NCBI GenBank assembly: GCA_964635295.1
Contig: CAZWOB010000004.1
Span: 1 to 52,055 of the forward strand
DNA: 52,055 bases
Direction of reading: 5' to 3'
Source of the DNA: Waddlia sp964635295
GTDB lineage: Bacteria; Chlamydiota; Chlamydiia; Chlamydiales; Waddliaceae
Program-made: the position numbers and the translations under genes
In this document: positions 23,755-33,316 of the stretch, piece by piece
Numbering within the stretch: position 1 is the first letter of the stretch
Layout of the letters: each line of letters begins with the position of its first letter
Notes under the pieces: model-generated
Told to the model about the DNA's origin: nothing
The model's database searches: none
The model's input: the letters and a program-made list of their open reading frames with translations, nothing else

Positions 23755-24926
23755 AGGGTGAAAGAGCTCAAGTTTGATTGGATGCGAAGTAAAAACGCCT
23801 CCAACTGCTGTTTTTCTTCATCGTTGAACCCTTCAAGAGCAAGGTTTTCTGCCGACTCATGGAGGCTCCATACCTTGGCCAGCAGCTCTTTCCCCATATC
23901 TGTAATCTTGACAATCTGGTCTCCTGAGAAATAACCGGCCTCGATCATCCGGTCAACTGAAGAAGCATCCTTAATCCCTGCTGCGGCGATCAGCTCATTC
24001 CGCTCCCCTTCTTCATCACAGGAAAGCACCATTAACAGGATCGCCTCCTCAGCCGAGAGCGAAGTGGACCCCTTCAATTTCTCATCGAATGCTTTTCTCA
24101 GCCATCGAGAAGTGCAAGAGAGATTGCGTCCAACAGATCCCTTTATCTTTTCATCCAGCAACATCAGAATCACCTTGTATTTTAATTCATATAGACTGAT
24201 CCCTGCCGCCACGCCGACATTTAATGAATCAAGTGGAGTCGCCATCGGGATCTGGATTTTGAGATCGGCGGCATCCAATACCTCCGTTGAGACCCCGTTG
24301 GTCTCATTGCCAAAAACGATTGCTGTCGGCTTGGCCTCTAGTTGCGCAAGCGACTGCAAGGTACTTCCCTCAAGGGCTGTGGCGACAATTTGATACCCTT
24401 TTGCCTTCAGCTCCTTGACGGTAGCAGACGGATCGCTGTAGACGTCACAAGTCGATTGGAAGACAGCACCTCTGGACGCATCGATCGTCTTGCGTTGGAA
24501 TAGATCGAAATCGGGTTGAGTTGAAGCAACGGAGTGGATTCCGAACCCATAGGCGGTGCGAACAATCGTCCCGATATTGCCAAAGTCCTGGACCCCGTCC
24601 AAAACAACAACGATCTCTTCAGTGCCTCGATCAGCCTGAGCAGGCAGCGATGCGACACCAATAAACGGGACGAGGTAACTTGTGCCGGTCACTTTTTTCA
24701 ATACGCCATCAGTGCAGAGGTAATGGGGAATATCGCCAAAACAGGGAGGTTTATCCATCTTGTCATGGATCAGGACGTACTCAAGGCGACAAGGGCTCTT
24801 CTTTACCCACTCGATCTGTTTCTCACCCTCGACCAAAAAGCTGTTCGCCTCTACTCTCCCTTTTCTCTGTTGAAGTGAGCGGGCAAAAACGATTTTTTCA
24901 TGTTTGATGCTGTTAATCCGTTCCAT
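23745..24926 (-). CDS. SpoU-family RNA 2'-O-methyltransferase fused to a MarR-like winged-helix domain
   Basis: 393 aa. Residues 1-85 form the SpoU substrate-binding domain. Residues 95-240 form the SPOUT knot with all three motifs: NIGTIVRTA, IVFGNETNGVS and DSLNVGVAAGI. It should methylate ribose 2'-OH groups in tRNA or rRNA (TrmH/RlmB type). Residues 265-393 look like a MarR winged helix: SAEEAILLMVLSCDEEGERN, a recognition-helix-like KDASSVDRMIEAGYFS, then ITDMGKELLAKV. SpoU enzymes of this size normally end after the knot. ATG 24926 has GGGG ten bases upstream and overlaps the end of rlmN by 14 bases, forming an operon lplA-rlmN-spoU. Confidence 0.85.
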   Translation of the reverse strand: MERINSIKHEKIVFARSLQQRKGRVEANSFLVEGEKQIEWVKKSPCRLEYVLIHDKMDKPPCFGDIPHYLCTDGVLKKVTGTSYLVPFIGVASLPAQADRGTEEIVVVLDGVQDFGNIGTIVRTAYGFGIHSVASTQPDFDLFQRKTIDASRGAVFQSTCDVYSDPSATVKELKAKGYQIVATALEGSTLQSLAQLEAKPTAIVFGNETNGVSTEVLDAADLKIQIPMATPLDSLNVGVAAGISLYELKYKVILMLLDEKIKGSVGRNLSCTSRWLRKAFDEKLKGSTSLSAEEAILLMVLSCDEEGERNELIAAAGIKDASSVDRMIEAGYFSGDQIVKITDMGKELLAKVWSLHESAENLALEGFNDEEKQQLEAFLLRIQSNLSSFTLYD

Positions 24927-25944
24927 TATTTGCCCCAAGCTGGCCGCAAGCCGCCATCATTTGGTCCCCCTTCGTCTGCCTTAGCAAAGTATGAACTCCC
25001 TTCTCTCGCAGTCGATCGGCAAATGCGTCGATCTGCACTGGTTCTGGTGTCGCATAGGGGTCGCTCTCTTGAGGGTTGTAAGGGATCAAGTTCACTTTTG
25101 CCTTCAACCCATCGACATATGCCGCCAATTCGTCAGCGAGTTCAAGGGTATCGTTCACCCCCTTGATCAGGACATAGCCGATCAGGACAGAGCGGCGAGG
25201 ATGTGAGCAGTAGTCGACAAGCGCCTCTTTAATTGTTCCCAGCGAATATTTACGCGTCAATGGCATCAATGTTTTGCGCAGTGTGTCGTTGGGGGCATTG
25301 ATGGAGACTGCGAGATTGACCGCAGGGTCCACCTCCTGCGCAAACCTCCGAATACCGTCCACCCTTCCAACGGTCGATACTGTGATCCGCCGCATCCCAA
25401 ACGCTATTCCCCCTTGATCTGAAAGCACTTTGATCGCCTGAATAACCGAATCGAAATTGTCCATCGGCTCCCCCATTCCCATAAAAACGATATTGCGAAT
25501 GGGAAGGCCGAGCGTATGACGGGCGATGTAGGCTTGAGAGACAATCTCCTCTGGAGTTAGATGACGTTTGAGGCCCATTCGTCCTGTCTGACAAAACGTG
25601 CACCCCATGCGACATCCCACTTGAGATGAAACGCAGAGCGACAGCGCAAATTGCATGGGGATCACGACCGACTCCACTTCATTCCCATCCTCGAACCGCA
25701 CGAGAAGCTTTTGCGTATCGCCCTCAATGAGATGTTTGGAGATGGTGGGCAGACGGAAATCTGTTACTTTAAGAATCTCATCATAGAGCTGAGAAGCGTT
25801 TTGGAATGCCGGGTGGGTCGAAGATACGTTTCCCGTCCGCATCCACTCCCGATAGAGCAGCTCTGCATGCTGGTACCCTTTGCCAAGGTGGTCCACAATA
25901 GCCTGAGCGTAAGACTGCCTCGTATGGGCCAAGATAGGGATCAT
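24913..25944 (-). CDS. rlmN: Dual-specificity 23S rRNA/tRNA adenine-C2 methyltransferase RlmN
   Basis: Radical-SAM enzyme that methylates C2 of A2503 in 23S rRNA and A37 in some tRNAs. The cluster-binding cysteines are in CRMGCTFCQTG; GEPMDNFDSV and SINAPND follow. The mobile methyl-carrying cysteine is in AACGQLG at the C-terminus. Length 343 aa is usual. The start overlaps the lplA stop as ATGA. Confidence 0.94.
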   Translation of the reverse strand: MIPILAHTRQSYAQAIVDHLGKGYQHAELLYREWMRTGNVSSTHPAFQNASQLYDEILKVTDFRLPTISKHLIEGDTQKLLVRFEDGNEVESVVIPMQFALSLCVSSQVGCRMGCTFCQTGRMGLKRHLTPEEIVSQAYIARHTLGLPIRNIVFMGMGEPMDNFDSVIQAIKVLSDQGGIAFGMRRITVSTVGRVDGIRRFAQEVDPAVNLAVSINAPNDTLRKTLMPLTRKYSLGTIKEALVDYCSHPRRSVLIGYVLIKGVNDTLELADELAAYVDGLKAKVNLIPYNPQESDPYATPEPVQIDAFADRLREKGVHTLLRQTKGDQMMAACGQLGANNGTD

Positions 25945-26639
25945 GGGCCAACTCCGGTAAACTGTTGAACAAGCAAGCTCTTCATTTCTTTCCTGGCATC
26001 AGGAAGTTGCGTTTGTTCGACAAGCCCGGCGCTGTTCGTACGCATGGCATCCAAAACAGATGGCTCCCTGATGAACTTAGAGAGCTCGTCAAAGTCTGGA
26101 AGCGCCAGATGGATAGTTCCTTGATGAAGCAGCCCCTCCTTCGTCCGTCTTTGCGCCGCACCTGCGACTTTTTTATCCGTTATCATCACATCGTACTTCG
26201 TTGGTTTTCCCATGCAAAAATGACCTGTGGCGGCACTGGACGAGACATCGCGTTCCAAAAGTAGAGGCTTCGATCCGAGAAGCTGGGCAACAGCATTTTC
26301 AACGTGCGTGTTGATCACCTTGTAGTTCTGCATGGTATTTGTGGAGTAAAATGGATGCCCGTGAGGAATGATGATGGAAAAGGCCAAATCGGTGAAATGG
26401 AAGAGCACTCCCCCTCCAGTCGGCCGTCTGGCAAGCTGGATCCCGTCAGAAAAAACGGCGTTCAGGTCCAACAGCTTTTCAGGCTTGGAAAAGTAGCCGT
26501 AGGTGGCAGACATCGTTTCCCAATCATAAAAATGGAGGATTGGCCGTTGACAATCCCCCGCTTGATTCAATAATGTCGCATCAGCAGCCATATTTTCTTT
26601 GGCTGTCGCTGACCCTGTATCTAAAATTTTCCACTGCAT
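25941..26639 (-). CDS. lplA: Lipoate-protein ligase A family protein
   Basis: 232-aa BPL/LplA/LipB-fold enzyme that activates lipoate with ATP and attaches it to the E2 or H subunits of 2-oxoacid dehydrogenases and the glycine cleavage system. The lipoate-binding signature RRPTGGGVLFH is present, followed by GKPTKYDVMITDKKVAGAAQ, which supplies the AMP-contacting lysine. The small C-terminal domain of E. coli LplA is absent, as in several short homologues. ATG 26639 is preferred; an in-frame GTG lies 15 bases upstream. It is the first gene of the lplA-rlmN-spoU unit. Confidence 0.85.
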   Translation of the reverse strand: MQWKILDTGSATAKENMAADATLLNQAGDCQRPILHFYDWETMSATYGYFSKPEKLLDLNAVFSDGIQLARRPTGGGVLFHFTDLAFSIIIPHGHPFYSTNTMQNYKVINTHVENAVAQLLGSKPLLLERDVSSSAATGHFCMGKPTKYDVMITDKKVAGAAQRRTKEGLLHQGTIHLALPDFDELSKFIREPSVLDAMRTNSAGLVEQTQLPDARKEMKSLLVQQFTGVGP

Positions 26640-26656
26640 GGAAAAATGATACACGA

Positions 26657-29600
26657 TTACTCGGCTAAATATCCAGCAGCGATTAAGGCGTTGACGACAC
26701 CTTTCAATGTCAATTCATACGCCTCTTCAGTTGAATCGATATCTTTGAAGCATTCATGAGTTGCTCTTGCTCCTAATAAAAATGGGAACAGGTCCACGAA
26801 CTCCTGGTTCAGCTTTTCATGCGCTTGATCCATGCGTTCACGGACAGCCGCTACCCTTTCTGCAAATGGCTTCACCCCAAGCCGCTCTTTTTCCGCCTCG
26901 AATTCTTGCTTCAAACGCGCTTCGTTCTCTACTAATTTTGTTAGGGCTGCTGTCTCATCCGCCAGATTTCTTTCAAATCTGTCAATATTTACCTGTTTTA
27001 ACTGTTTTGATTGAGTCTCACTAGCTCTTTGTCTTTCAAGGAGCTGCCTTGTTTTCTGTTTTTGCTGTCCGGCAGCACTGATCTGACCTTTCAAGGGTGC
27101 GAGAGAATCTTGAAGTTCTTGAAGCCTGCCTTCTCGCATTTTTGCAGCGAGTGCTTCTTTCGCGGCTTTTAACTCTATATCAATCGCTTCGATCTCTTCG
27201 CGGTTAGGCACTAAATTTTGATTGATCTTGAGAAGAACACGACGCGCGAATTCCTCTGGAGTAAAGTGCTTGTAGAAAATACGCAAGACATCCTCAAGGG
27301 AGCGCCCTTTTAATGTCCGATTGATACAACCTGTGTATGCGTCAAAACTGACATCCCAAGGCATACCTACACGTTTTCCAATTAAATTTTTCAAGTATTT
27401 ACTTGTGTGAACAAATTGACCATCACGATCTGATCCGATCAGTTCCTGGGCCATCGGACCTAAGTTATTATGAGAAAGATACTCGCTGAGCACACCTTCG
27501 ATCACTGTACCGAGATAAGCTTTACACTTTTCCTCATTTGTCGAAGCCTCGGTCATTGCATGGCTGCGATACTCCGCGGGCAGCTGACTGTAAAAAGCTG
27601 CAAATCCTTCACTCTTACCCGTCGAGCAGTTCTGTATCGAAGTGACCATACGGAGCAATGTTTCCTCTTGAGCGGTCAGCCCTGAATCACGTTGGATCTC
27701 TTTTGAGCTTTCCATGATGTACTTAATCACGGCGTATATATGCAGGTATCCTGTCGGAACGGCTTGAGTGGCTCCACCCCGTAGATTAAGCGTGTCCCGT
27801 ATATAGGAACTTCCTAAAAAGGTGCGTTTCATCAAATAGTAGTTTCGCTTCGCTGTCTCTAGGGACGGCCTTCTTCTATTATCAAAATAGTCGTCAATGA
27901 CCTGGCAATCGCTGACGCCATGTGTATAGGCATAGTTCTGCTCAGCACCTGACAGCCTGTCAAGACGGGACTCGAGATCGGTAAACAATTGGGTAATAGT
28001 ATCCAAATTGATCGGCGGGTCCAGTTCTCCAAACGTCAACCGCTTAGACTCACGGATCATTTTCTCAAAATGAGGCTGGTTCATTTTAACCGTTAATCCG
28101 GCAACCTTTTGAGAACGCATCGCGACCTCAGGAGTTTTCACTTGCCTATCCTGCTGCATAAGCACTCGATAGAGAACATAGGGACTGTCCAAATTATTGT
28201 GAGCGATCGGTACAATACCCATAAGCAGAGTAAAGAACTCATCATCAGCTGCTTCATTAATGCCAAAGGTGCGCAAATTATCCCATATTCTACGGGCAAT
28301 ATCGAGAGCAACCTCCTGGTCGGTCTCTGTACGCAACAGCTGATACAAATACTCTTTGGTAGCGATTTGAGCCGGCACATTGTCTGCGAAGGCTGATCGA
28401 ACAATCGTTAACCAGGAGAACCTCGGCGCTCTTCCCTGGTTCCATTTTTCAATTGCTGCTTTCCGATAATCTGGAGCGATCATTTTGACCCCGCAGACCA
28501 GCTCTTTGAATTCTCCAGCAGTTGTCACCCGGCTTAAAACAGGAGATATTGCTGAGAGAATTGACGGTCGCTGATCTTCAGGGATTTTTTGGATCTCTGC
28601 CATGATCTGCTGTTTATTAGCAGTATTGCCAAGCTTGCTGATGAACTGGCTCATCAACTTGTTAAGGCGTACCAGTTCCTTCAGTTGGTCAGCATCAACT
28701 GTTGTGAGGTCTCCTTCCAATGAACAAAGGGCGCTTAAAATCAAACGACGCTCAATCGGATGCATGGTGCTTCTGATATGTGTCAATGCTGCAGCGACAA
28801 CGTTTATACGGTCAGCGACAGACAGGGTTGAGATATGTCTCAATATCTGAACAACAGGAAGCAAATTCTCCCCTTCCAGACCATGAAGACATCTGCCGAT
28901 ATTCCCTAGCAGTTGCTCGCTGATCTCATCCGGAACATCTGCCACGCAATCTAAAGTCAGCTTTAAAATTGTTCCATCATCTTCCGAACTTCTTAAACGT
29001 TCGACAAAAGGGGTCACAGAGGCTCTTTTCGCATCGGTGAGTGACTGAACTTTAACGAGGCACTCTGGCAAGAGGAATGATGATGAGATAGTGGATAGCA
29101 GGGCGGCATTTGTTTCCATCAGTCTGACCCTTTCTCCTTTGGGAAGGTTGACCTGAACTGCCTGTAGACATTTCGCTCTATCGGGGGCTGATGGGAAATT
29201 CTGCGCTATTGTCTCAGAAGCCTCGACCACTTCTTCCTCTTCATCTGCAGGGATGGTCAAGAGCGCTTGATGAACCTGCTGAAACTCGCTCGCTTTTGTA
29301 AGCCCTGCCCCAAAACGGACAAGTCTATCGATATAATTTTCTCTATCGCTAGGCAATTTGTTTAAAAAACGGATCAACTTGAGAAACTCTTGAGGAGAGT
29401 CCATATCGCCGTCCAGTTTTCTGGCATCCTTCAATAGTTCAAAACGTTCCTTAACAGTGCCTACATTAAGGGCTGTCAAAAGGACCCGTCCATTTTTATA
29501 TTGCTCGAACAGTTGGCCTAAAATGGATCCTAATTCCACTTCATCGACAAGAGCCGGCTCGGCTTCGTTGACAAAAAGGCGCTTCGCTTCTTCAATAAAT

Positions 29601-29905
29601 TGATCTTTGTCCAAGGCATTCAGAGTTCTTTGTCCAGCATCATTCGTCCTTCCGGCTGAACTTCCGGCAGAAGTATCGGGTAAATCTCCGGCATCGTAGG
29701 GAACATAACGATTAACGAGGGCGCGAAATGTTGCCAATCCTCCCAACCCAAGGATCGGCAATGAAACCAAAGCGGCCAATGCGGTCAGAGTAATTGTAAT
29801 TAACTGTTGTTTAAACGTCAGACAGGAATCAAACGTTTCCCAAGCTCCTTCATATTTACTGGTTGAGGGATCAAAATAGCTCAGAAAAGCTTTTGCTTGT
29901 TGCAT
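26657..29905 (-). CDS. Giant helical hypothetical protein 1, 1082 aa
   Basis: Not recognised. After about 35 soluble residues, a hydrophobic stretch (about 36-67, LITITLTALAALVSLPILGL) could form one or two membrane helices. The next 800 residues are rich in Leu, Glu and Lys and appear to be irregular helical repeats. A strongly charged coiled coil (about 905-1015, with AKEALAAKMREGRLQELQD) precedes a short C-terminal domain ending at ALIAAGYLAE. The start at 29905 has AGG upstream and leaves room for a promoter facing the carbonic anhydrase gene; an upstream extension to 30091 would overlap that gene. A hydrophobic N-terminus plus a coiled coil is compatible with an inclusion-membrane or secreted effector, but this is only a guess. 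Confidence 0.75.
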   Translation of the reverse strand: MQQAKAFLSYFDPSTSKYEGAWETFDSCLTFKQQLITITLTALAALVSLPILGLGGLATFRALVNRYVPYDAGDLPDTSAGSSAGRTNDAGQRTLNALDKDQFIEEAKRLFVNEAEPALVDEVELGSILGQLFEQYKNGRVLLTALNVGTVKERFELLKDARKLDGDMDSPQEFLKLIRFLNKLPSDRENYIDRLVRFGAGLTKASEFQQVHQALLTIPADEEEEVVEASETIAQNFPSAPDRAKCLQAVQVNLPKGERVRLMETNAALLSTISSSFLLPECLVKVQSLTDAKRASVTPFVERLRSSEDDGTILKLTLDCVADVPDEISEQLLGNIGRCLHGLEGENLLPVVQILRHISTLSVADRINVVAAALTHIRSTMHPIERRLILSALCSLEGDLTTVDADQLKELVRLNKLMSQFISKLGNTANKQQIMAEIQKIPEDQRPSILSAISPVLSRVTTAGEFKELVCGVKMIAPDYRKAAIEKWNQGRAPRFSWLTIVRSAFADNVPAQIATKEYLYQLLRTETDQEVALDIARRIWDNLRTFGINEAADDEFFTLLMGIVPIAHNNLDSPYVLYRVLMQQDRQVKTPEVAMRSQKVAGLTVKMNQPHFEKMIRESKRLTFGELDPPINLDTITQLFTDLESRLDRLSGAEQNYAYTHGVSDCQVIDDYFDNRRRPSLETAKRNYYLMKRTFLGSSYIRDTLNLRGGATQAVPTGYLHIYAVIKYIMESSKEIQRDSGLTAQEETLLRMVTSIQNCSTGKSEGFAAFYSQLPAEYRSHAMTEASTNEEKCKAYLGTVIEGVLSEYLSHNNLGPMAQELIGSDRDGQFVHTSKYLKNLIGKRVGMPWDVSFDAYTGCINRTLKGRSLEDVLRIFYKHFTPEEFARRVLLKINQNLVPNREEIEAIDIELKAAKEALAAKMREGRLQELQDSLAPLKGQISAAGQQKQKTRQLLERQRASETQSKQLKQVNIDRFERNLADETAALTKLVENEARLKQEFEAEKERLGVKPFAERVAAVRERMDQAHEKLNQEFVDLFPFLLGARATHECFKDIDSTEEAYELTLKGVVNALIAAGYLAE

Positions 29906-29969
29906 GGAAATACCTTTTTTTTTAAGAAGATAGAATAGGAAACTTGTGTTAAAATTGGATAAAGAACCG

Positions 29970-30587
29970 ATGTATATTATATTAGGAATCCTTATGTCCC
30001 TCTCTTTTACAGGCTCCGGAGTTCTCGAGGAGTTAAAAAACGGCAATAAAGAATTTGTTGAAAACCCCAATATTTCAACGAAAGAACGCATTTCTCTCGC
30101 AGAAGAACAAAAACCGATGGCAACGGTCCTGGCCTGTTCAGATTCCCGCGTTCCTCCCGAACTTATCTTTAATAAGGATTTAGGAGACCTGTTTATTGTC
30201 CGTATTGCCGGAAATACAGTAGATCAGCTCTCATTGGCCAGCCTGGAATACGGAGTCAAGCACCTGGGCACTCCTCTTCTGATCATCCTTGGTCATCAAA
30301 ATTGCGGTGCTATCAAAGCTGCATTCGAATTGGGAGAGACTGATTTTGGGGCAAATATTGGCACTCTTCTCTCTCAGATCCATCCAGCCATCCGTGAAGC
30401 GAAGGAAAAGTATGGAAATGAACCTAAAGACACACAAATTCAACATGCCATCCACTTCAACCTCAATCACACCCACCGGGAAATTCTTTGGAGAAGCCAG
30501 GTCATTCGTGAACTGGTCGAAGAGAAAAAATTGATGATACAGGAAGCTGTTTACCAAATAGATTCCGGAAAAGTGGATTGGTATTGA
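29970..30587 (+). CDS. Beta-class carbonic anhydrase
   Basis: Zinc enzyme interconverting CO2 and bicarbonate. Zinc ligands Cys56, His109 and Cys112 lie in ACSDSR and GHQNCGA, and the catalytic Asp58/Arg60 pair is in the first motif. VRIAGNT and SLEYGVKHLG are also typical. The protein is 205 aa from ATG 29970. The first 15 residues are hydrophobic but lack a basic start, so export is uncertain; a GTG at 29946 would add eight residues including two lysines and make a signal peptide more plausible. The next small membrane protein follows after one base. Confidence 0.9.
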   Translation: MYIILGILMSLSFTGSGVLEELKNGNKEFVENPNISTKERISLAEEQKPMATVLACSDSRVPPELIFNKDLGDLFIVRIAGNTVDQLSLASLEYGVKHLGTPLLIILGHQNCGAIKAAFELGETDFGANIGTLLSQIHPAIREAKEKYGNEPKDTQIQHAIHFNLNHTHREILWRSQVIRELVEEKKLMIQEAVYQIDSGKVDWY

Positions 30588-30588
30588 G

Positions 30589-30819
30589 ATGCAGGAAATG
30601 ATTGAATGGTTCCGGGCCAATCCCGACGTCTTTGGATTTATCGTGGCAACGCTGATCTTTGCGATCACACTTTTGCTTGTCACTTTCCGACGCATCAAGT
30701 TTTGGACGACATTGATCCTTCTTGTCTTTTCTCTATTAGTCGGACTTTGCATATCCAATCAAAACCGTTTTTTCAACTGGCTGGAAAAGCCGGTGAAAGA
30801 ACAATCAGTAGCTAGTTGA
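30589..30819 (+). CDS. Small two-helix membrane protein, 76 aa
   Basis: The ATG lies one base after the carbonic anhydrase stop codon, so it is probably translated from the same message. Two hydrophobic helices (about 16-33 and 40-56) are separated by a basic turn (FRRIKFW), which places the loop in the cytoplasm. I recognise no family. It overlaps the end of cydB on the opposite strand by 15 bases. Confidence 0.6.
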   Translation: MQEMIEWFRANPDVFGFIVATLIFAITLLLVTFRRIKFWTTLILLVFSLLVGLCISNQNRFFNWLEKPVKEQSVAS

Positions 30820-31836
30820 GTCCAACCTCACCTTACCTCTGAAAATATAATAGATCGCAATCGTATAGGCAAGAACAACAGGAATGCCGATTGCGGCAAT
30901 CAGGTGCAGGATCCACAACGTCTTCGATGAAGAAGCCGAGTTCCAGATCGTCATGCTCAAAAGCTCAGGATCGTTAGAGGCGCGGATCACATTCGGGAAT
31001 GTCCCGATGCCAAAAAGGGCCATTAAACAGGCGATATTCATGCATGAGGATAAAAATGCCCGGCCATCCCTGTTGTGATGGATCTCTCGCGGGATGTTAG
31101 CGATGGCAAGCATATTGAGAAATGCAAAAATAAGGAAGACAGGGCGTTCTTTGATCGCATCGGCCATATGGGGAAAATAAATAAGAGTCGTGACTGTTGT
31201 GAACGCATACATCATGATGAACAGGATAATGGCAGGATTGACCCACTCCCGCATTTTGTCATGCAATGCGCCTTCCGTTTTCATCAGAACATAAATGACC
31301 CCGTGCATTGAGAAAAGGGCGACAACCAAGATCCCGACAAGAAAGGCGTAAGGATGAAGAAGGTCGACGAAATCCCCTGTAAATTCTTTTTGATTGTCCA
31401 GCGGGATCCCTTCAATGAGATTTCCCATCACCAACCCAAGCCCAAGCGCAATGACTAATGAAGCTCCGCTGAACAATAGGTCCCACATCCACCTCCACCA
31501 GGCCATCGGTTGTTTACTGCGGAACTCGATTGCGACAGCGCGAAAGATCAGGCCTGCGAGCAGGAGCATGATCGGAATATAAAATGCGGAGCACAGGGTT
31601 GCGTAAACATCGGGAAATCCGGCGAATAACGCCCCTCCCGCCGTCACAAGCCAGACCTCGTTACCGTCCCAAACGGGACCGATCGTGTTCAACATTAACC
31701 GTCTTTCTTCATCGCTTTTGGAAAACAGATGAAAGATGCCAACCCCAAGATCGAACCCGTCCAGGATTGAAAATCCCGTTAATAAGACGACAAATATGAG
31801 AAACCAGGAAAATTCAAGGGTATAGATCTCAGTCAT
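30805..31836 (-). CDS. cydB: Cytochrome bd ubiquinol oxidase subunit II
   Basis: Inner-membrane subunit of the high-affinity terminal oxidase. The signature ILDGFDLGVGIFHLF and the GPVWDGNEVWLVTAGGALFAGFP stretch (in parts: GPVWDGNEVWLV, TAGGALFAGFP) are characteristic. About eight or nine helices in 343 aa. Start ATG 31836 is set by GGAGGG eight bases upstream; a TTG at 31851 is rejected. It overlaps cydA by 8 bases. Chlamydiae use cytochrome bd as an oxidase with high oxygen affinity; the neighbouring cdaA/cdaR pair repeats the order I recall from C. trachomatis. Confidence 0.95.
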   Translation of the reverse strand: MTEIYTLEFSWFLIFVVLLTGFSILDGFDLGVGIFHLFSKSDEERRLMLNTIGPVWDGNEVWLVTAGGALFAGFPDVYATLCSAFYIPIMLLLAGLIFRAVAIEFRSKQPMAWWRWMWDLLFSGASLVIALGLGLVMGNLIEGIPLDNQKEFTGDFVDLLHPYAFLVGILVVALFSMHGVIYVLMKTEGALHDKMREWVNPAIILFIMMYAFTTVTTLIYFPHMADAIKERPVFLIFAFLNMLAIANIPREIHHNRDGRAFLSSCMNIACLMALFGIGTFPNVIRASNDPELLSMTIWNSASSSKTLWILHLIAAIGIPVVLAYTIAIYYIFRGKVRLDSTSY

Positions 31837-33208
31837 TACCAATCCCTCCAACTAATGAATGCAGGCCATGATAAGGAGTTTCCTCTTCGGGCTCATCGGG
31901 GCCATGCTTGATTTTTTCGTTAAAGAGGTAAAGAAACATCAGAAACAGAAAAAGATAAACAGTTGTAAACATGATCAAGGACCCTAAAACCTGCTGCGCT
32001 GTCACAGATTTCGACAACCCTTCAGAAATTCTAAGCAGATCTTGAACGATCCAGGGATACCTCCCCATTTCCGCGGCAATCCACCCTGTCTGGTTGGCGA
32101 TCTGAGGAAAAAGGACAGAGACGATCATAAACCTCAACAGCCCTTTACTTTCAAGAAGCGTTCCCTTCTTCCATTTCCACCAGGCTGACGCGACAACAAG
32201 GACCATCAGGACCCACATCAACAGCATCAGGCGATAAGTGGTAAAAACAGCCATCACATTGGGCCAGTCCTTTCTTGGCACTTCGTTCAATCCTTTCACT
32301 TCAGCATTCAGATCGCGAAATGAAAGAAAGCTTAATAATTTAGGAATAGCAATTTCATTTTTGACTGAAGCGGATTCCGAGTCAGGAATGCCGAACAAGA
32401 CCAGAGGCGCCCCCTTTTGCGTTTCATAGATTCCCTCCATCGCGGCGAGCTTCATCGGCTGATTTTTCGCGACCCCTCGCGCGCTCATATCTCCAAGTAC
32501 TGCCTGCAACAACACTGAAACGGCAGCGACGATCAGAGCGATGCGGAGCGAGTTGACAGCAAACGTTTTATGCCTCTTTTTCAAGAGATAGTATGCTGAT
32601 ACGCTGATGACCAGAAAAGCTCCTGTCAGCCAAGCGGCCACAACGGTATGCAACAGCCTTTCAACTGAAGAGGGATTGAAGACCATCGCCCAAAAGTCTG
32701 TAATTTCCGCTCGGGCTCCCAATCCCTCGCCTACGATGTGATACCCCGCAGGCGTTTGCATCCAGGAGTTTGCGACAATGATCCAGATCGCGCTGAAATG
32801 GGCTCCTAAGCAGACCATGATCGTGGAAAAATAATGAAGGCGGGGGCTGATCCTTTCCCATCCAAACAGCAGCAGTGCGAGAAAACCGGATTCAAGAAAG
32901 AAGGCAAACACTCCTTCTGCCGCTAAAGCGCTTCCAAAAACATCCCCCACATACCGGGAATAAGTCGCCCAGTTCGTCCCGAACTCAAACTCCATGACAA
33001 TCCCTGTAGCGACTCCGATTGCGAAGGTGACTGCAAACATTTTCGTCCAGAACCGGGCCATACGATGGTATGCCTCGTCACCGGTTTTCATATACACACC
33101 CTCCATGATAACGAGCAATAGGCCCAGCCCAATGCTCAATGGAGGGTAAATGTAGTGAAACATAATGGTAAACGCGAACTGAATGCGCGCTAGAATTTCA
33201 ACATCCAT
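31829..33208 (-). CDS. cydA: Cytochrome bd ubiquinol oxidase subunit I
   Basis: Haem-carrying subunit that oxidises ubiquinol or menaquinol and reduces oxygen. His18 in FHYIYPP corresponds to the haem ligand His19 of E. coli. The KMFAVTFAIGVATGIVMEFE helix, FFLESGFLALLLFGWE and, in the second half, AAEMGRYPWIVQDLLR are all present. The 459-aa protein has the shorter quinone-binding loop form. It is first in the cydAB operon. Confidence 0.96.
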   Translation of the reverse strand: MDVEILARIQFAFTIMFHYIYPPLSIGLGLLLVIMEGVYMKTGDEAYHRMARFWTKMFAVTFAIGVATGIVMEFEFGTNWATYSRYVGDVFGSALAAEGVFAFFLESGFLALLLFGWERISPRLHYFSTIMVCLGAHFSAIWIIVANSWMQTPAGYHIVGEGLGARAEITDFWAMVFNPSSVERLLHTVVAAWLTGAFLVISVSAYYLLKKRHKTFAVNSLRIALIVAAVSVLLQAVLGDMSARGVAKNQPMKLAAMEGIYETQKGAPLVLFGIPDSESASVKNEIAIPKLLSFLSFRDLNAEVKGLNEVPRKDWPNVMAVFTTYRLMLLMWVLMVLVVASAWWKWKKGTLLESKGLLRFMIVSVLFPQIANQTGWIAAEMGRYPWIVQDLLRISEGLSKSVTAQQVLGSLIMFTTVYLFLFLMFLYLFNEKIKHGPDEPEEETPYHGLHSLVGGIGND

Positions 33209-33238
33209 GAATAGCTCTTCATTTATTTCGGAAAAATA

Positions 33239-33288
33239 ATTTTACAGCTCCAATAATATTCGTCAAATAATCTCTGGATCAATATAAT
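33239..33288. promoter_or_regulatory. Divergent promoters for cydAB and folP
   Basis: On the minus strand, TTGACG (33266-33261) and TAAAAT (33244-33239) are 16 bp apart and point at cydA. On the plus strand, TATAAT (33283-33288) with a weak TCGTCA (33260-33265) 17 bp upstream points at folP. The two -35 boxes overlap, so the polymerases would compete for this site. Confidence 0.5.
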
Positions 33289-33316
33289 CCCCTCCTTATA
33301 AAAGAGGTTGAAGTCC

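Noticed and set aside
29906..30091. Upstream extension of giant protein 1 by 62 codons
   Set aside because: It would overlap the start of the carbonic anhydrase gene on the other strand and remove the space for both promoters; ATG 29905 has a suitable ribosome binding site.
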